This document shows positions 1-8,841 of a stretch of 64,000 nt of DNA, piece after piece. Position 1 is the stretch's first letter; each line of letters begins with the position of its first letter. Made by a program: the position numbers and the translations under genes. The notes below the pieces were generated by a model. The model did not search any database and was not told the origin of the DNA. It saw only the letters and a program-made list of their open reading frames with translations. Source of the stretch: Paenibacillus sp. P25 (lineage in GTDB: Bacteria > Bacillota > Bacilli > Paenibacillales > NBRC-103111); assembly GCA_024704175.1 (NCBI GenBank), contig CP085629.1, forward strand, positions 2,294,001 to 2,358,000, written 5' to 3'.

Positions 1-171
1 AGACGATCCTTCAAACAATAATCCGAGCAGAAGCGACGCCAAGAAACCAAGCCCTAATACTAAAACGGTCGTTGACCAGGTTCCTGCACGCTCGTTTACT
101 TTACTGTTGAATATATTTTGCAAACCGACAAGCGAGCCTGCAATCACCGCCAGCAATAAGCCTGAAAGCAT
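1..171 (-). CDS. YdcZ/DUF606-type DMT family transporter, partial (C-terminus outside window)
   Basis: The gene runs off the left edge; only the first 57 residues are present. They begin MLSGLLLAVIAGSLVG and continue through a glutamine-asparagine step (LQNIFNSKV) and a second hydrophobic segment. This is the usual start of YdcZ (DUF606) proteins, small five-helix inner-membrane proteins of the drug/metabolite transporter superfamily. It is the third gene of a leftward set (YdcZ, Crp/Fnr, YdcZ) and starts 15 bases after the Crp gene stops. The substrate is unknown. Pairing with a second YdcZ copy suggests a heteromeric transporter, which is inference. Confidence 0.8.
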   Translation of the reverse strand, partial: MLSGLLLAVIAGSLVGLQNIFNSKVNERAGTWSTTVLVLGLGFLASLLLGLLFEGSS

Positions 172-186
172 GCTGTCCCTCCTCAC

Positions 187-885
187 TCATTCATAGATAT
201 TGTGGCTTACGAGCGACTCCAGCTTTTCCCAATCCCGAATCGCAATGCCGTCTTTGCTGCGAACCATCAGACCCTTCTCGCAAAATTGACGGATAATCCG
301 GTTCAGATGCCTTGGGCTCGTTCCGATCAAATTCGCGGCATCTCTTAGATGTTCGGCACTTATTTGTTTATTCGTACAGGAATTGGTTTCGTCCATGGAT
401 ACCGACATCAGATAGCTTGCCAGACGAATTTCCACAGGATACAGCAAATTGAAGGTTAAAAAATCGGATTTCAAGCAAAATTTCCGGCTGATGATATCCA
501 GCAAAAATTGCAGCAAAGGCGGGTAGGCTTTACCGTACTGATCCAGCCGGCGATGATGAATCGTGATCATATCGACCGATGATACAGCTTCCACCGTATT
601 AAGGAAACTAATGCCTCTAAGGTATTCAATTTCTCCTATGACCTCAAGCGGATTCTTGAAAGATAGTACGAGTGTTTTGCCTAGAGATGAGGTCGTGTAA
701 ACCTTCACTTTCCCTTTGACCTGCACATACATATGATGAGCGGCTTCTCCCTGGGAACAGATCAGCTCGCCGGGATGGAATCTATGAAGCGAGAAATACG
801 GAATCATCGCCTCTGGAAACGTATTCTCGATGTTGTGAACCTGCAAATAATGCTTTATAAGCTCCTGGTCCTCCATGATTTTCAT
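187..885 (-). CDS. Crp/Fnr family transcriptional regulator
   Basis: A 232-residue cytoplasmic regulator. Residues about 20-115 form the cyclic-nucleotide-binding-like beta roll (HRFHPGELICSQGEAAHHMY, then VKGKVKVY). Residues about 150-225 form the Crp-type winged helix, with recognition helix around IGTSPRHLNRIIRQF. No cysteine cluster typical of Fnr iron-sulfur proteins is visible in the N-terminal part. The ATG at 885 is chosen because an AGGAGGTGG ribosome binding site sits 9 bases upstream; an upstream GTG would lie inside that site. The gene lies between two YdcZ transporter genes on the same strand and probably controls them. Paired TGTATACA palindromes upstream of the operon are candidate operators. 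The effector is unknown. Confidence 0.88.
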   Translation of the reverse strand: MKIMEDQELIKHYLQVHNIENTFPEAMIPYFSLHRFHPGELICSQGEAAHHMYVQVKGKVKVYTTSSLGKTLVLSFKNPLEVIGEIEYLRGISFLNTVEAVSSVDMITIHHRRLDQYGKAYPPLLQFLLDIISRKFCLKSDFLTFNLLYPVEIRLASYLMSVSMDETNSCTNKQISAEHLRDAANLIGTSPRHLNRIIRQFCEKGLMVRSKDGIAIRDWEKLESLVSHNIYE

Positions 886-910
886 GGGCGGCCCCACCTC
901 CTGTCGCTTC

Positions 911-1336
911 TCATAGCTTGAGAATGACGATTCCCGCTATCATCATCCCGATCCCGATGAGATGCGGCGGCTTTATTTTCTTCTTCTCCATGCCGAACCA
1001 GCCATTACTGTCGATGATAAAAGTTAGAGCCAACTGAGCGATAAGTACGGCAGAAATGGTGAGTGTTACCCCGATCCGGTGAATCGCTGTGATGTTGTTA
1101 TAAATAATGAGCGCCGCAAAAGAACCGCCTGCTTGGTAAATCGCTCTGACATGTCTCAGCTTACGCCAGCCCTTGTCCCTAATGTAAATCACGATGAGCA
1201 AGGCGGCTATAAAACCGGTAAATTGCGTAAGCGTGGCCGTTTGCCAAGTTCCGATATTTTGGCTGATCCGTGAATTGGCCACCCCTTGAAGCGTGATGAA
1301 CGCCCCACCTAATATCGCATAGAAGATCCCGACCAT
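911..1336 (-). CDS. YdcZ/DUF606-type DMT family transporter
   Basis: About 141 residues with four or five hydrophobic helices (VGIFYAILGGAFITLQGV, then LTQFTGFIAALLIVIYI, LIIYNNITAIHRIGVTL, LIAQLALTFIID, GIGMMIAGIVIL). This length and pattern are standard for YdcZ half-size DMT proteins. The reading frame is open further upstream, but the ATG at 1336 has an AGGGAG site in front and begins directly with the first membrane helix, so it is preferred. It is first of three co-directional genes. The two non-identical YdcZ copies flank the Crp-type regulator. Confidence 0.85.
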   Translation of the reverse strand: MVGIFYAILGGAFITLQGVANSRISQNIGTWQTATLTQFTGFIAALLIVIYIRDKGWRKLRHVRAIYQAGGSFAALIIYNNITAIHRIGVTLTISAVLIAQLALTFIIDSNGWFGMEKKKIKPPHLIGIGMMIAGIVILKL

Positions 1337-1393
1337 TGTTATGCTCCCTGAATGAATTTTTATTATTGTAACGGGATCCTCGGGTGTTGGGAA

Positions 1394-1405
1394 GGACATA
1401 TGTCC
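1394..1405. promoter_or_regulatory. 12-bp palindrome GGACATATGTCC
   Basis: A perfect palindrome about 58 bases upstream of the first YdcZ start. It is a plausible operator for the Crp-type regulator or another factor. No direct evidence of function. Confidence 0.3.
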
Positions 1406-1425
1406 TCTGATGCAACAAGATGGAC

Positions 1426-1469
1426 TGTATACAAAAATCCGCGGTATTCGCGGCGGTTACCTGTATACA
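1426..1469. promoter_or_regulatory. Paired TGTATACA palindromes, 36 bp apart
   Basis: TGTATACA occurs at 1426-1433 and again at 1462-1469. Each copy is preceded by C and followed by AAA, and they flank a small GCGG inverted repeat. Two identical 8-bp palindromes in the divergent region between the YdcZ-Crp operon and the rightward genes look like a double operator. Which regulator uses it is inference. Confidence 0.4.
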
Positions 1470-1537
1470 AAATCGGTTAACGAGCGTATGATGTAGATGG
1501 CATGATCAAACCACTTTAAAGGAGTTGAGACTTTTTT

Positions 1538-1675
1538 ATGGGTAGTCGAAGTATCAATGAGCCTGAGCCGGATTTACCAACCGGGGAAGTCATGAATGCT
1601 AACTATCGATTTGGAGGTTTGGTTACTTATGAAAAAGTCATCAATCCTATGAAGAAAGGTATGCTGGGTTCCTGA
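1538..1675 (+). CDS. Small hypothetical protein (45 residues)
   Basis: A short frame beginning MGSRSINEPEPDLPTGEV, hydrophilic at the front, with a YRFGG motif midway and a basic C-terminus. An AAAGGAG ribosome binding site lies 10 bases before the ATG, which is the main reason to call it. It stands alone between the divergent YdcZ operon and the DUF1003 gene, 30 bases before the latter. I do not recognise the family. It could be a small sporulation or stress protein, but nothing visible supports a particular role. Confidence 0.5.
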   Translation: MGSRSINEPEPDLPTGEVMNANYRFGGLVTYEKVINPMKKGMLGS

Positions 1676-1705
1676 CTTCCTCATACTAACTGAGGAGGGA
1701 TTCCA

Positions 1706-2250
1706 ATGGCTAAAAAGAACTATTACTTCAAAAAGAAGATTTGCAGGACGCTTCCAAAATTCAAGGATTCGATATTGAAATTAATCAGTCGGACGCAAGA
1801 CGAATTGACCGCCTGGTAGATCATTATGAGAAAAGCATCCTTGCTCATTTGGATGAAGAATATGTAAGGAAGACAAGCTGGGCTGATCGTTTGGCCGATC
1901 GAATCGCTTCTTTCGGCGGAAGCTGGAGATTTATCGTTTATTTTGCCGTCTTCCTGGCGTTATGGATTGCCTGGAACTGCTTACCCTTTACCTATCACTT
2001 TGACTCGCCGCCTTTTATTCTTCTGAACTTATGCTTATCCTTCATCGCCGCTTTCCAAGCACCTGTCATTATGATGAGCCAAAACCGGCAGGCGACCAGG
2101 GATAAGCACGAGTCCATTATCGACTTCGCCATCAATTATAAATCGGAACAAGAAATAGATGATATGCAAAGCCATTTGCACCGAATCGAAGGGGAACTGC
2201 TAGAAATCAAAGAGTCTGCTGCTTGCCTTGAAAGAGCCAGTAAAGGATAA
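1706..2250 (+). CDS. DUF1003 membrane protein, interrupted by one frameshift
   Basis: The main frame (1741-2250, 169 residues) holds a DUF1003 domain: the FGGSWRFI entry, two transmembrane helices (VYFAVFLALWIAWNCL and ILLNLCLSFIAAFQAP), then the conserved QAPVIMMSQNRQATRDK and a C-terminal coiled coil. The natural start is the ATG at 1706, which has a GGAGGG site in front. From there the frame reads MAKKNYYFKK and then shifts at about 1737. Adding one G (AAGGAAGAT) restores KKEDLQDASKIQGFD, which joins the DUF1003 part. DUF1003 proteins are small inner-membrane proteins of unknown function. Confidence 0.8.
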
Positions 2251-2277
2251 AAAATGAGCATCCCTACCAATATGATT

Positions 2278-2330
2278 CAAAGCACGTTTTTGTCAAGGAG
2301 CTTTTCGCTTGATAATAACGTGCTTTGTTT
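2278..2330 (+). terminator. Long stem-loop after the DUF1003 gene
   Basis: CAAAGCACGTT at 2278 pairs with AACGTGCTTTG ending at 2327, giving an 11-bp outer stem. A smaller internal stem (TCAAG...CTTGA) lies inside. A T-rich stretch follows. It separates the DUF1003 gene from the gerA-type operon. Confidence 0.6.
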
Positions 2331-2460
2331 ACGTTCAGGCAGCTTTTGCATGACCAAAGCGGCAATGCCTAGGGAAATTCCATCATCAGCGCCGCCAAGA
2401 ATAATGTAGGAACCGCGGGGAAATAATGGAAAGCAACGACACGTTGAGGAGTGGCACGGC

Positions 2461-3792
2461 TTGGACCTATTGGATCAATTGCAGACAAGACAAAAGCAGG
2501 ATGCCGATTTATTCCTCCATCGCATGTTTCTAACCCATCATCCGGTTATCCTTGCCGGGTACAAATCACTGATGGATCTGCCGCAAACCATGATGCTGCT
2601 CGAACAGCAGGCTCAGAATGCCCTCGCCGCGGAACAGTCTTTGTTTGCCGTGGCAGTCGGTATGGGTGAATATATGGGACATCCGGACGAGCAGTCCATC
2701 ATTAAAGCGATCACCGAAGGACATTTGATCGTCATTCAAGAGTCTTCCGGGCTCTGTCTGAAGATCATGCCGGCCGCCCGTTCATTATCCCGTGCCATCG
2801 AAGCGCCAACAACCGAAAGTGTCATGCGCGGGTCGATCAGCGCTTTCGTCGAAGATCTCGACATCAATATCGGTATGCTCAAAAAGCATGTGATTTCGGA
2901 CAAACTGCGAACGAATGCGTACTGGCTCGGGAAAGACGTCCGCAGAAAAGCGCTTCTGTTATACATGGAGGGACAAATCAGTCCCTCTTTCCTGAATGCG
3001 GTTCTCCAAAGAATCGAATCCAACTTAGACAAAGAAGTTCCCCATTTGTTGGCATTATCCAAACTGCTCGGGTTCCCCCAATGGACTTTGGTTACCCGGT
3101 TCAATACAACGGAGCTTCCCCAAAATACCGCTATGGCGCTAAGGCAAGGGAAATTGGTTTTATTTCTCGACTGCTTTCCGTTTGCCATCATTCTACCAAG
3201 TCTGCTCACGGACATGTTTGCTTCGGAGAACGACCGGAATTATCCTTTGGTCATCTTGTTTATCGCGCGGTTATTGCGTTTTATCGGCGTACTGGCCAAT
3301 ATGCTGATGCCCGGCTTGTATGTCGCGCTCGTTTCGGTAAATCCTGATGTACTTCGGATCGAGCTTGCCTTATCGATTGCCGAGAGCCGTGAGAACGTTC
3401 CTTACCCGGCTCTTGTTGAAACGTTCCTGCTTCTCCTCATTCTTGAACTGACACTGGAGGCCAGCATCCGGCTTCCTAAGAGCATTGGTCCTACGGTTAC
3501 CATGGTCGGCGGTATCATCCTGGGGCAAGCCGTTGTACAGGCTATGCTCGTCAGCAACGTTCTGATTATTATTTTGGCCGCAACCACCATCGCGAGTTTT
3601 ACGGTCATCGGGTTTCATAACGCGATTTCCATCCGGATTCCCAAGTACCTGTTTCTCTTCCTGTCGGCGATGTATGGCGTGTTGGGATTATTCGTCGGCA
3701 TGGTGCTAGTCTGCGTATACTTAGCCAGTGTGCATACCTTTGGAATTCCTTACCTATATCGGTGGAAAGTAAGGGAGAAAGCAGATGGATAA
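2461..3792 (+). CDS. GerA/SpoVAF family spore germination protein (A subunit)
   Basis: 443 residues. The N-terminal half is soluble; the C-terminal half has about five membrane helices (LVLFLDCFPFAIILPSLL, LPKSIGPTVTMVGGIILGQA, LFLFLSAMYGVLGLFVGM). The LPKSIGPTVTMVGGIILGQA stretch is the family hallmark. GerA A-subunits form the germinant receptor in the spore inner membrane with the B permease-like and C lipoprotein subunits. At 443 residues it is shorter than the usual 480-540, and the first soluble subdomain is poorly conserved. The start is TTG with GAGGAG about 10 bases upstream; no ATG lies in frame nearby. It overlaps the next gene by 8 bases. Confidence 0.9.
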   Translation: MDLLDQLQTRQKQDADLFLHRMFLTHHPVILAGYKSLMDLPQTMMLLEQQAQNALAAEQSLFAVAVGMGEYMGHPDEQSIIKAITEGHLIVIQESSGLCLKIMPAARSLSRAIEAPTTESVMRGSISAFVEDLDINIGMLKKHVISDKLRTNAYWLGKDVRRKALLLYMEGQISPSFLNAVLQRIESNLDKEVPHLLALSKLLGFPQWTLVTRFNTTELPQNTAMALRQGKLVLFLDCFPFAIILPSLLTDMFASENDRNYPLVILFIARLLRFIGVLANMLMPGLYVALVSVNPDVLRIELALSIAESRENVPYPALVETFLLLLILELTLEASIRLPKSIGPTVTMVGGIILGQAVVQAMLVSNVLIIILAATTIASFTVIGFHNAISIRIPKYLFLFLSAMYGVLGLFVGMVLVCVYLASVHTFGIPYLYRWKVREKADG

Positions 3793-4870
3793 AAGTTTGC
3801 AAGTGGTGGTTATGTATCTCCTGTCACATATTGGGCTCATCTTTTTCATGTATCCGAAGGACATTATCGAAAGCCTGCATGTCGGCCATTGGATCGCAAT
3901 TGTGCTTGGATTCGCGTTTCATGTCGGATTTCTCAGCGTTTATTTGAAAGGATTAAGTTATTTTACGGCTCACAGCGTAATTGATATTTTTTGGGGCGTG
4001 GGCAAAATATTTGCCGTCATCCTGTTGTTTCCCGTCACTCTCTATTTTCTGATGATTATGATCATCACGGTCCGCGCGTATTCGGAAATCATTATGCTTG
4101 TTTTTCTGGGCAATACGCCGCTATGGGCGATTATGATTCTTCTGCTGGGGGTTTCCCTTCTAATTTCCGCTCAGGGTATTGAACCGCTACTAAGAACGGG
4201 ACTTCTTATTGCCTTTTTGTTTCTCCCTCTCCTCATCTTTGTCTTATGCGTATCCTTTCAGAATGCCGATTGGCGTTATGTATTCCCGTTGTTGGATGAA
4301 CAGGCGGCTTCTCTTTCGTTTATTATCAGCCAACCTTACTTGCTAAGCTTTTTTGCTTTCGCGGGCGGGTTTATGTTCCTTGGTTTTACTCCGCCCCATA
4401 TCCCTTACAAGCGCCAAATCGTGCTAAGGGCCAGCGTCTTGCTTCTCCCATTTTTTCTGGTTTCGGTCTACGTGCCGCTTCTGACATTCGGACAAAACAC
4501 GGCTTCCCAGTTTCAATTTCCGTTCATCACGGCTGTCGATACGGTGGAAATCCGTTGGTTGATGTTTGACCGGGTCACGATGTTCTTTATGATTAGTTTG
4601 ATTTGCTTCGTTCTGCTTTTTCTGTCATTGGTCATGTGGAAGACGTCTTTACTGATTCGGCGCGGAGTCCCATGGATAAAGCCGATCCCTCTGTATCTTT
4701 TGCTGACCATAACCATATTTGTCGTTTGTTTAATGATCCAGGATTGGAAAGCCGTCGAACGGTTGTTTTGGTGGAACACCTATCTGCGTCTATACACGGT
4801 CATCGTTATTCCGCTAATCACGCTGGTTCTTGGAATTCGTCATCATCGCAAAGGAGCGGCAAGCGCATGA
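3785..4870 (+). CDS. GerAB/ArcD/ProY family germination permease (B subunit)
   Basis: 361 residues with about ten transmembrane helices, matching the amino acid-polyamine-organocation fold of GerAB proteins. Early family features are YFTAHSVIDIFWGVGKIFAVI and AYSEIIMLVFLGNTPLWAI. In characterised receptors the B subunit binds the germinant in the membrane. The start ATG at 3785 overlaps the A-subunit end, and the stop overlaps the C-subunit start (ATGA at 4867-4870), so the three genes are translationally coupled. No frameshift is seen. The germinant cannot be read from the sequence. Confidence 0.92.
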   Translation: MDKSLQVVVMYLLSHIGLIFFMYPKDIIESLHVGHWIAIVLGFAFHVGFLSVYLKGLSYFTAHSVIDIFWGVGKIFAVILLFPVTLYFLMIMIITVRAYSEIIMLVFLGNTPLWAIMILLLGVSLLISAQGIEPLLRTGLLIAFLFLPLLIFVLCVSFQNADWRYVFPLLDEQAASLSFIISQPYLLSFFAFAGGFMFLGFTPPHIPYKRQIVLRASVLLLPFFLVSVYVPLLTFGQNTASQFQFPFITAVDTVEIRWLMFDRVTMFFMISLICFVLLFLSLVMWKTSLLIRRGVPWIKPIPLYLLLTITIFVVCLMIQDWKAVERLFWWNTYLRLYTVIVIPLITLVLGIRHHRKGAASA

Positions 4871-5950
4871 GAACGATGATTCACCTTCGTCTTGCTCTAA
4901 AATGGCTGTTCATCTCGGGATTCCTGACCTTATTGTGCGGATGCTGGGATATCAAAGACATCAATCACCGTGCCGCGCCGCTTGTCATGGGACTCGAAAA
5001 TAAAGACGGCGGTTATCGGGCTTATCTTCTGATCCCGAAAAAAAGCCGGAACAAGACAACTTTGAACGTCATAGCCGATACAGGGGAAACCATTAACGCA
5101 GTCGTTGACCGGATTGCCAAAAACATGGAGCTTGAGGTCGATCTGCTCCAATTAAAAGTGATTGTGTTCGAACGGGCCATAGCGGAGCAAGGTTTGGGGG
5201 ACAGTGTATCCAGTTTAATGCGTTCACGGGAAGTTTCCTCCAAGACCATCGTGGCCATCAGTGAAGGAAGCCTGAAGCCCTTGTTCGACAAGTTGAAATC
5301 TTCTTCGACGGGTGCCGGTATGGAAATTTACAACTATTTTCAGAAAGACGCCGGGTTGACCCCTCAAGTTGCACAAACGCGAGTATGGCAAATTTATCGC
5401 AGCCTGAACTCGTATACCCGGGACGTGGCTATTCCCCTAATTGAGGCAGGCCAAACAACAGCCATTGCAAGCACCGGCTCGGCCGTGATCAAGAACGGCA
5501 AGATGGTGGACCGGATTAACCCGGACGAAACCCTCATGTTCAATTCATTTAACGGATTAAGTACGCAAGGGAAAATTGAGGTGATGGATCATGCATCGGT
5601 GATGATCGTTGCCGATAGCCTGACCCACAGCAGCACGTTCAATGGAAGTCAAGCGATCCTGAACAGCAGATTGAATCTGAAGGTTACTGTCGTGGAAACA
5701 AAAGGCTCACCGACCGTAACCATGATCAAGCAGGAACTGGACGAGCTCCTGACCAAGAGGTTTGAACGGATGTTCCGCAAACTTCAGGCCAAACAAGCGG
5801 ATATATTGGGATTGGGTCAATTTTTTTCGGAGACAGATCCCCCGCGATCGGCTGCAATATTGGAGGACCGATTATTATCCCTATATGCGGCTGAACCTGC
5901 GGGTCAATACAATCATTCAGAATGAAGGGCTTCTGAAGATGAAAGAGTAA
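4867..5950 (+). CDS. Ger(x)C family spore germination lipoprotein (C subunit), frameshifted near its end
   Basis: Residues 1-25 form a lipoprotein signal ending in LLCGC, followed by WDIKDIN, the typical GerC start. The body carries the GerC domain; a helix around RFERMFRKLQAKQADILGLG is near the end. The main frame stops at 5925 after non-family sequence. After a T7 run at about 5822-5828, the frame one base away reads WRTDYYPYMRLNLRVNT and ends LKMKE at 5950, as expected for GerC C-termini. Removing one T joins the two. The start codon overlaps the B-subunit stop. The protein should be anchored to the spore inner membrane. Confidence 0.88.
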
Positions 5951-5959
5951 TATGCTGGT

Positions 5960-6517
5960 TCATGAACTGCTTATTGCACTAAAGACCACCCTGCTGGAAA
6001 TCACCGATCCGTCATCGTCGCTGAAATTCGCGCCCCACAGGCCGTCTTGCGCCGCCCCCCATTGCATCTCGCCGGCAAAAACTTGATTGGGTTCGACGGA
6101 GGTTTTGATCCAATCGTTGCCCTTAGGGGACTTTAACCGTACATACAGCTTCTTCTCACCGACATTTTGGATGTAAAAGCGAACCCGTTCCTTTGAACCG
6201 TCATTAGGAGCTTTAAAAGGAACAGAGAAAGAGCCTTGTCCGTTGCCATGCGTAGTTTGGTCTAATAAAACGATGCCGGGCAAGTCGGCATGAGCGGGAA
6301 TGGAGGTTTCACGAAGCTCAGTGACCATCGGCACTTCGGCAGGCTGGCTTGCTGCTTGTCCAGCCGTCTGATCTTGGTTTAAAGCGAGTACATCCACTTG
6401 CTGAGCGGCCTGTTTCGTTTCGCTGGTCGCCCATCTATATTCCGCCAAAAATCCTCCGGCCACTGCCCCCACAATAAGCGGCGAGGCAGTAACATACCCT
6501 AATTGCTTTCTCTTCAT
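5960..6517 (-). CDS. Exported protein of unknown function
   Basis: 185 residues. A basic start (MKRKQLG) and a hydrophobic stretch (SPLIVGAVAGGFLAEY) indicate an N-terminal membrane anchor or signal sequence. A linker rich in Q, A and E follows (about residues 35-65). The C-terminal half is a probable beta-sandwich containing GNGQGSFSVPFKAPNDG and RFYIQNVGEKKLYVRL. It resembles domains that sense or bind outside the cell, but I cannot name a family. It converges on gerKC with only 9 bases between the stops. An AGGAG site precedes the ATG. Confidence 0.7.
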   Translation of the reverse strand: MKRKQLGYVTASPLIVGAVAGGFLAEYRWATSETKQAAQQVDVLALNQDQTAGQAASQPAEVPMVTELRETSIPAHADLPGIVLLDQTTHGNGQGSFSVPFKAPNDGSKERVRFYIQNVGEKKLYVRLKSPKGNDWIKTSVEPNQVFAGEMQWGAAQDGLWGANFSDDDGSVISSRVVFSAISSS

Positions 6518-6699
6518 TTGGAAGGTACTCCTACTCTAATTGGATAAGTGGAACATATTATTGCCATCCATATATTACCATAAAAATTCCATTCCCTCAA
6601 TTTGTTTGGACCGGGCCTACTCATGAATTAAGCCAGGAATACGGGTATAATGGATTCAAGTCATTCATCCCCATCCCAACCGTTTTGGAGGGTTGACAT

Positions 6700-7080
6700 A
6701 TGACAAATGTTCAAGAATCCGGTTTTAAGATTAAACGCATATTCGATCCGCCCCTTCCGGAGGACGGAGTCCGAATCCTGGTCGATCGTCTCTGGCCGCG
6801 CGGCGTCTCCAAGGAGCAGGCGTCCATCGACGAGTGGATGAAGGAGATCGCGCCGAGTCACGAGCTGCGCCAATGGTTCGGACACCAGCCTGAACGATTT
6901 GCGGAGTTCTCCGAACGATACGAGCGTGAGCTCGAGGAGGACCCCGCCCGCAGCAGGCTCGCCGAACGTTTGCTCGGCATGGTCGCCGGGCAAACGGTTA
7001 CGCTGATTTACTCGGCTAAAGACCCGATCCATAATCAGGCCGTCGTACTACAGAATTGGCTTAGCCGCCGACGGGGATAA
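6700..7080 (+). CDS. DUF488 family protein (YeaO-like)
   Basis: 126 residues. The motif ILVDRLWPRGVSKE is diagnostic of DUF488/YeaO proteins, followed by WMKEIAPSHELRQWFGH and the closing TLIYSAKDPIHNQAVVL. These are small cytoplasmic proteins of unknown biochemical function; some are linked to stress. A GGAGGG site lies 8 bases before the ATG and a TATAAT hexamer sits about 50 bases upstream. It stands as a single gene between two leftward genes. No frameshift. Confidence 0.9.
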   Translation: MTNVQESGFKIKRIFDPPLPEDGVRILVDRLWPRGVSKEQASIDEWMKEIAPSHELRQWFGHQPERFAEFSERYERELEEDPARSRLAERLLGMVAGQTVTLIYSAKDPIHNQAVVLQNWLSRRRG

Positions 7081-7131
7081 GATTCGTCACGTCAAGCTTT
7101 GGCGGGATAAGCCTGGCAGTAAGCCGGGGAT

Positions 7132-8572
7132 CTACTCAGTCGACGTCGATAGGCTCCATTTGGTATCCCCCGGTTCCATATTCGCTTCATTCGGGAAATA
7201 CAGTTTATTACCGGCAAAATACAACCCCATTGCACGTGCCGCCGCCAGTTCCTCCCGCGCCGTTCCGTCCACCCGCACCTTTCGATGGCGGCCTCCCCGG
7301 AAATGCCGTATCCTCCCTTCGTCAGGTATATCCACCCGTCACGGTAGCTTAGATTGGTGATCATTTTATCCGCCGTGTATAACGGGATGACGATCTTTCC
7401 GTCAATGCTCATCTTATTAAGCTGATTCCCATTGCTTTGCACGAAATAAATCCAGCCGTCGATGACAGTCATTCGAAGGACGTCATCCCGAAGCTTCGTC
7501 TGCCCCGACCCGTCAAGATTCATCACATACAGATTTGTTCCCGACTCTTCCTGCAAGATGTAGTAGAGCTTGTCGCCGCTAATCACCATTCCTTTATAAT
7601 TGACTCTGCCCCTGACAAGCTCCAGGTCCCCTGTTCCGTCGATACTCATCTTATGGATCCCGTCCGGCTGGGGCATGTCATAGCTGCCCCCGTATGGATG
7701 TAGTAAATCGAGTCGTCCTTTACCCGGATTAATCCGGCGGGTGTTTCCGAGATCCGGGTTCGCCCGGTTCCGTCGTTCTTGATTTTATAAATAACCTTGC
7801 TTGAAGCGACCGAATCGGACGCGGTGAAATACAGCCAATCGCCGGCTACGTTGATCCAAGAAGCGCTAGCCACCGTGAGAGTAAATTGTTCACCTGTCGT
7901 TTTATTTACTTTGAGTAGCGTATTGTGACTATCCGGATTCATATATATCCAGTCGCCTTGAACCGCAACAAGTCCACCAATGGATAGATTGTAAAAATTG
8001 TCCTGCTGATCTTGATCGGGTGCTCGCCCGGAGCAAGACTCGATGACGAATCCACGGGCTTCACTCCAGCTCGTCTTCCAACCGAACTCGTCATGCGTAA
8101 AACGCCACGTCATCGGGAAATACGTGATATTGCGATAATGCAGAACAGGATAAGGTTCTTTCGAATTATCGATCTCCTTCCCGTTGACACGGACGGAAAA
8201 TGGCGTCAATTCTGCAGTTTGTAACGCCCCGTTCGTATTTGATTGAGGTTTTAATACCTGTTCTAATGGTGAGCAAGCGTCTTTCTTCTGTAGAGAGAAG
8301 CCTTTATTGCTATCCCAATAAGCCGACAAACCCAGAGCGGCCGCATTGTTCCACGTCATTGGGAGATACGTGACATCCTGGTACACAATGAGCGGATATT
8401 CGCTATGCTTTACATCCACTGCCGTCCCATTGACCCTAACGGGAAACTCGGGAAATCTCACGATCACCTGATCAGACTTTATCGCCGAAGCCGCATGTAC
8501 GACCGACGCTATAGGTAAGCAGAGGAATCCGATTAGCAGAACCCCAAGGGCGGCTTTAGCTTTGTACAACAT
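7132..8572 (-). CDS. Secreted stalk-domain protein with DUF5050-type propeller repeats, two frameshifts
   Basis: Starts with a signal peptide (LGVLLIGFLCLPIASVVHA). Two copies of a copper-amine-oxidase-N-like unit follow, each with VRVNG...YPL/VL...TYLPMTW/TYFPMTW. The C-terminal half holds repeats of the form GDWIYMNPDSHNTLLKVN, GDWLYFTASD and GDKLYYILQE, as in DUF5050 beta-propellers. Two missing bases break it. One is in a C5 run at 7687-7691, where restoring a G gives HTGGSYDMPQPDG. The other is at 7280-7282. After that the third frame reads VDGTAREELAAARAMGLYF and ends STSTE at 7132. Probably a cell-surface or extracellular protein; function unknown. Confidence 0.8.
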
Positions 8573-8581
8573 CTCCAGATA

Positions 8582-8686
8582 TCACCTTCCACGTGCATTT
8601 CGAGCGTCATCAGAACAGCGCCGTTGGCTCATCCATAATATACCACTTAATAGCAGGACAAGGAATAAGAGGATGAGGAATACCAT
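8582..8686 (-). CDS. Small single-pass membrane peptide (34 residues)
   Basis: The frame reads MVFLILLFLVLLLSGILWM followed by SQRRCSDDARNARGR: one hydrophobic helix and a short polar, basic tail with one cysteine. AAGAGGAG precedes the ATG at a good distance. It ends 10 bases upstream of the secreted stalk-domain gene on the same strand, so the two are likely co-transcribed. No family is recognised. It could be a membrane partner or a leader that couples translation. Confidence 0.5.
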   Translation of the reverse strand: MVFLILLFLVLLLSGILWMSQRRCSDDARNARGR

Positions 8687-8782
8687 GCTTTCTCCTCTTG
8701 AAAAACCGTCAAGCCGCGCTTGCCATCTTGACTACCCTTCCCTTGAAAACGACGGAGCTTCGTTCGATCTCCTGGTCTACAA

Positions 8783-8808
8783 GCCGCCGGGATGATCTTC
8801 CCGGCGGC
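8783..8808 (-). terminator. Perfect 10-bp hairpin between two stalk-protein genes
   Basis: GCCGCCGGGA at 8783 pairs with TCCCGGCGGC ending at 8808 around a 6-base loop. It lies just downstream of the stalk/NHL gene that ends at 8842. No T-run follows, so it may attenuate or protect the transcript rather than fully terminate it. Confidence 0.5.
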
Positions 8809-8841
8809 CTGATCCGCATAAGTGATTCGGTTTAATCCTCT

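Noticed and set aside
8562-8795. 77-residue plus-strand frame between the stalk-protein genes
   Set aside because: It has no ribosome binding site and overlaps the small membrane peptide on the opposite strand, which has a good site and a clear helix.
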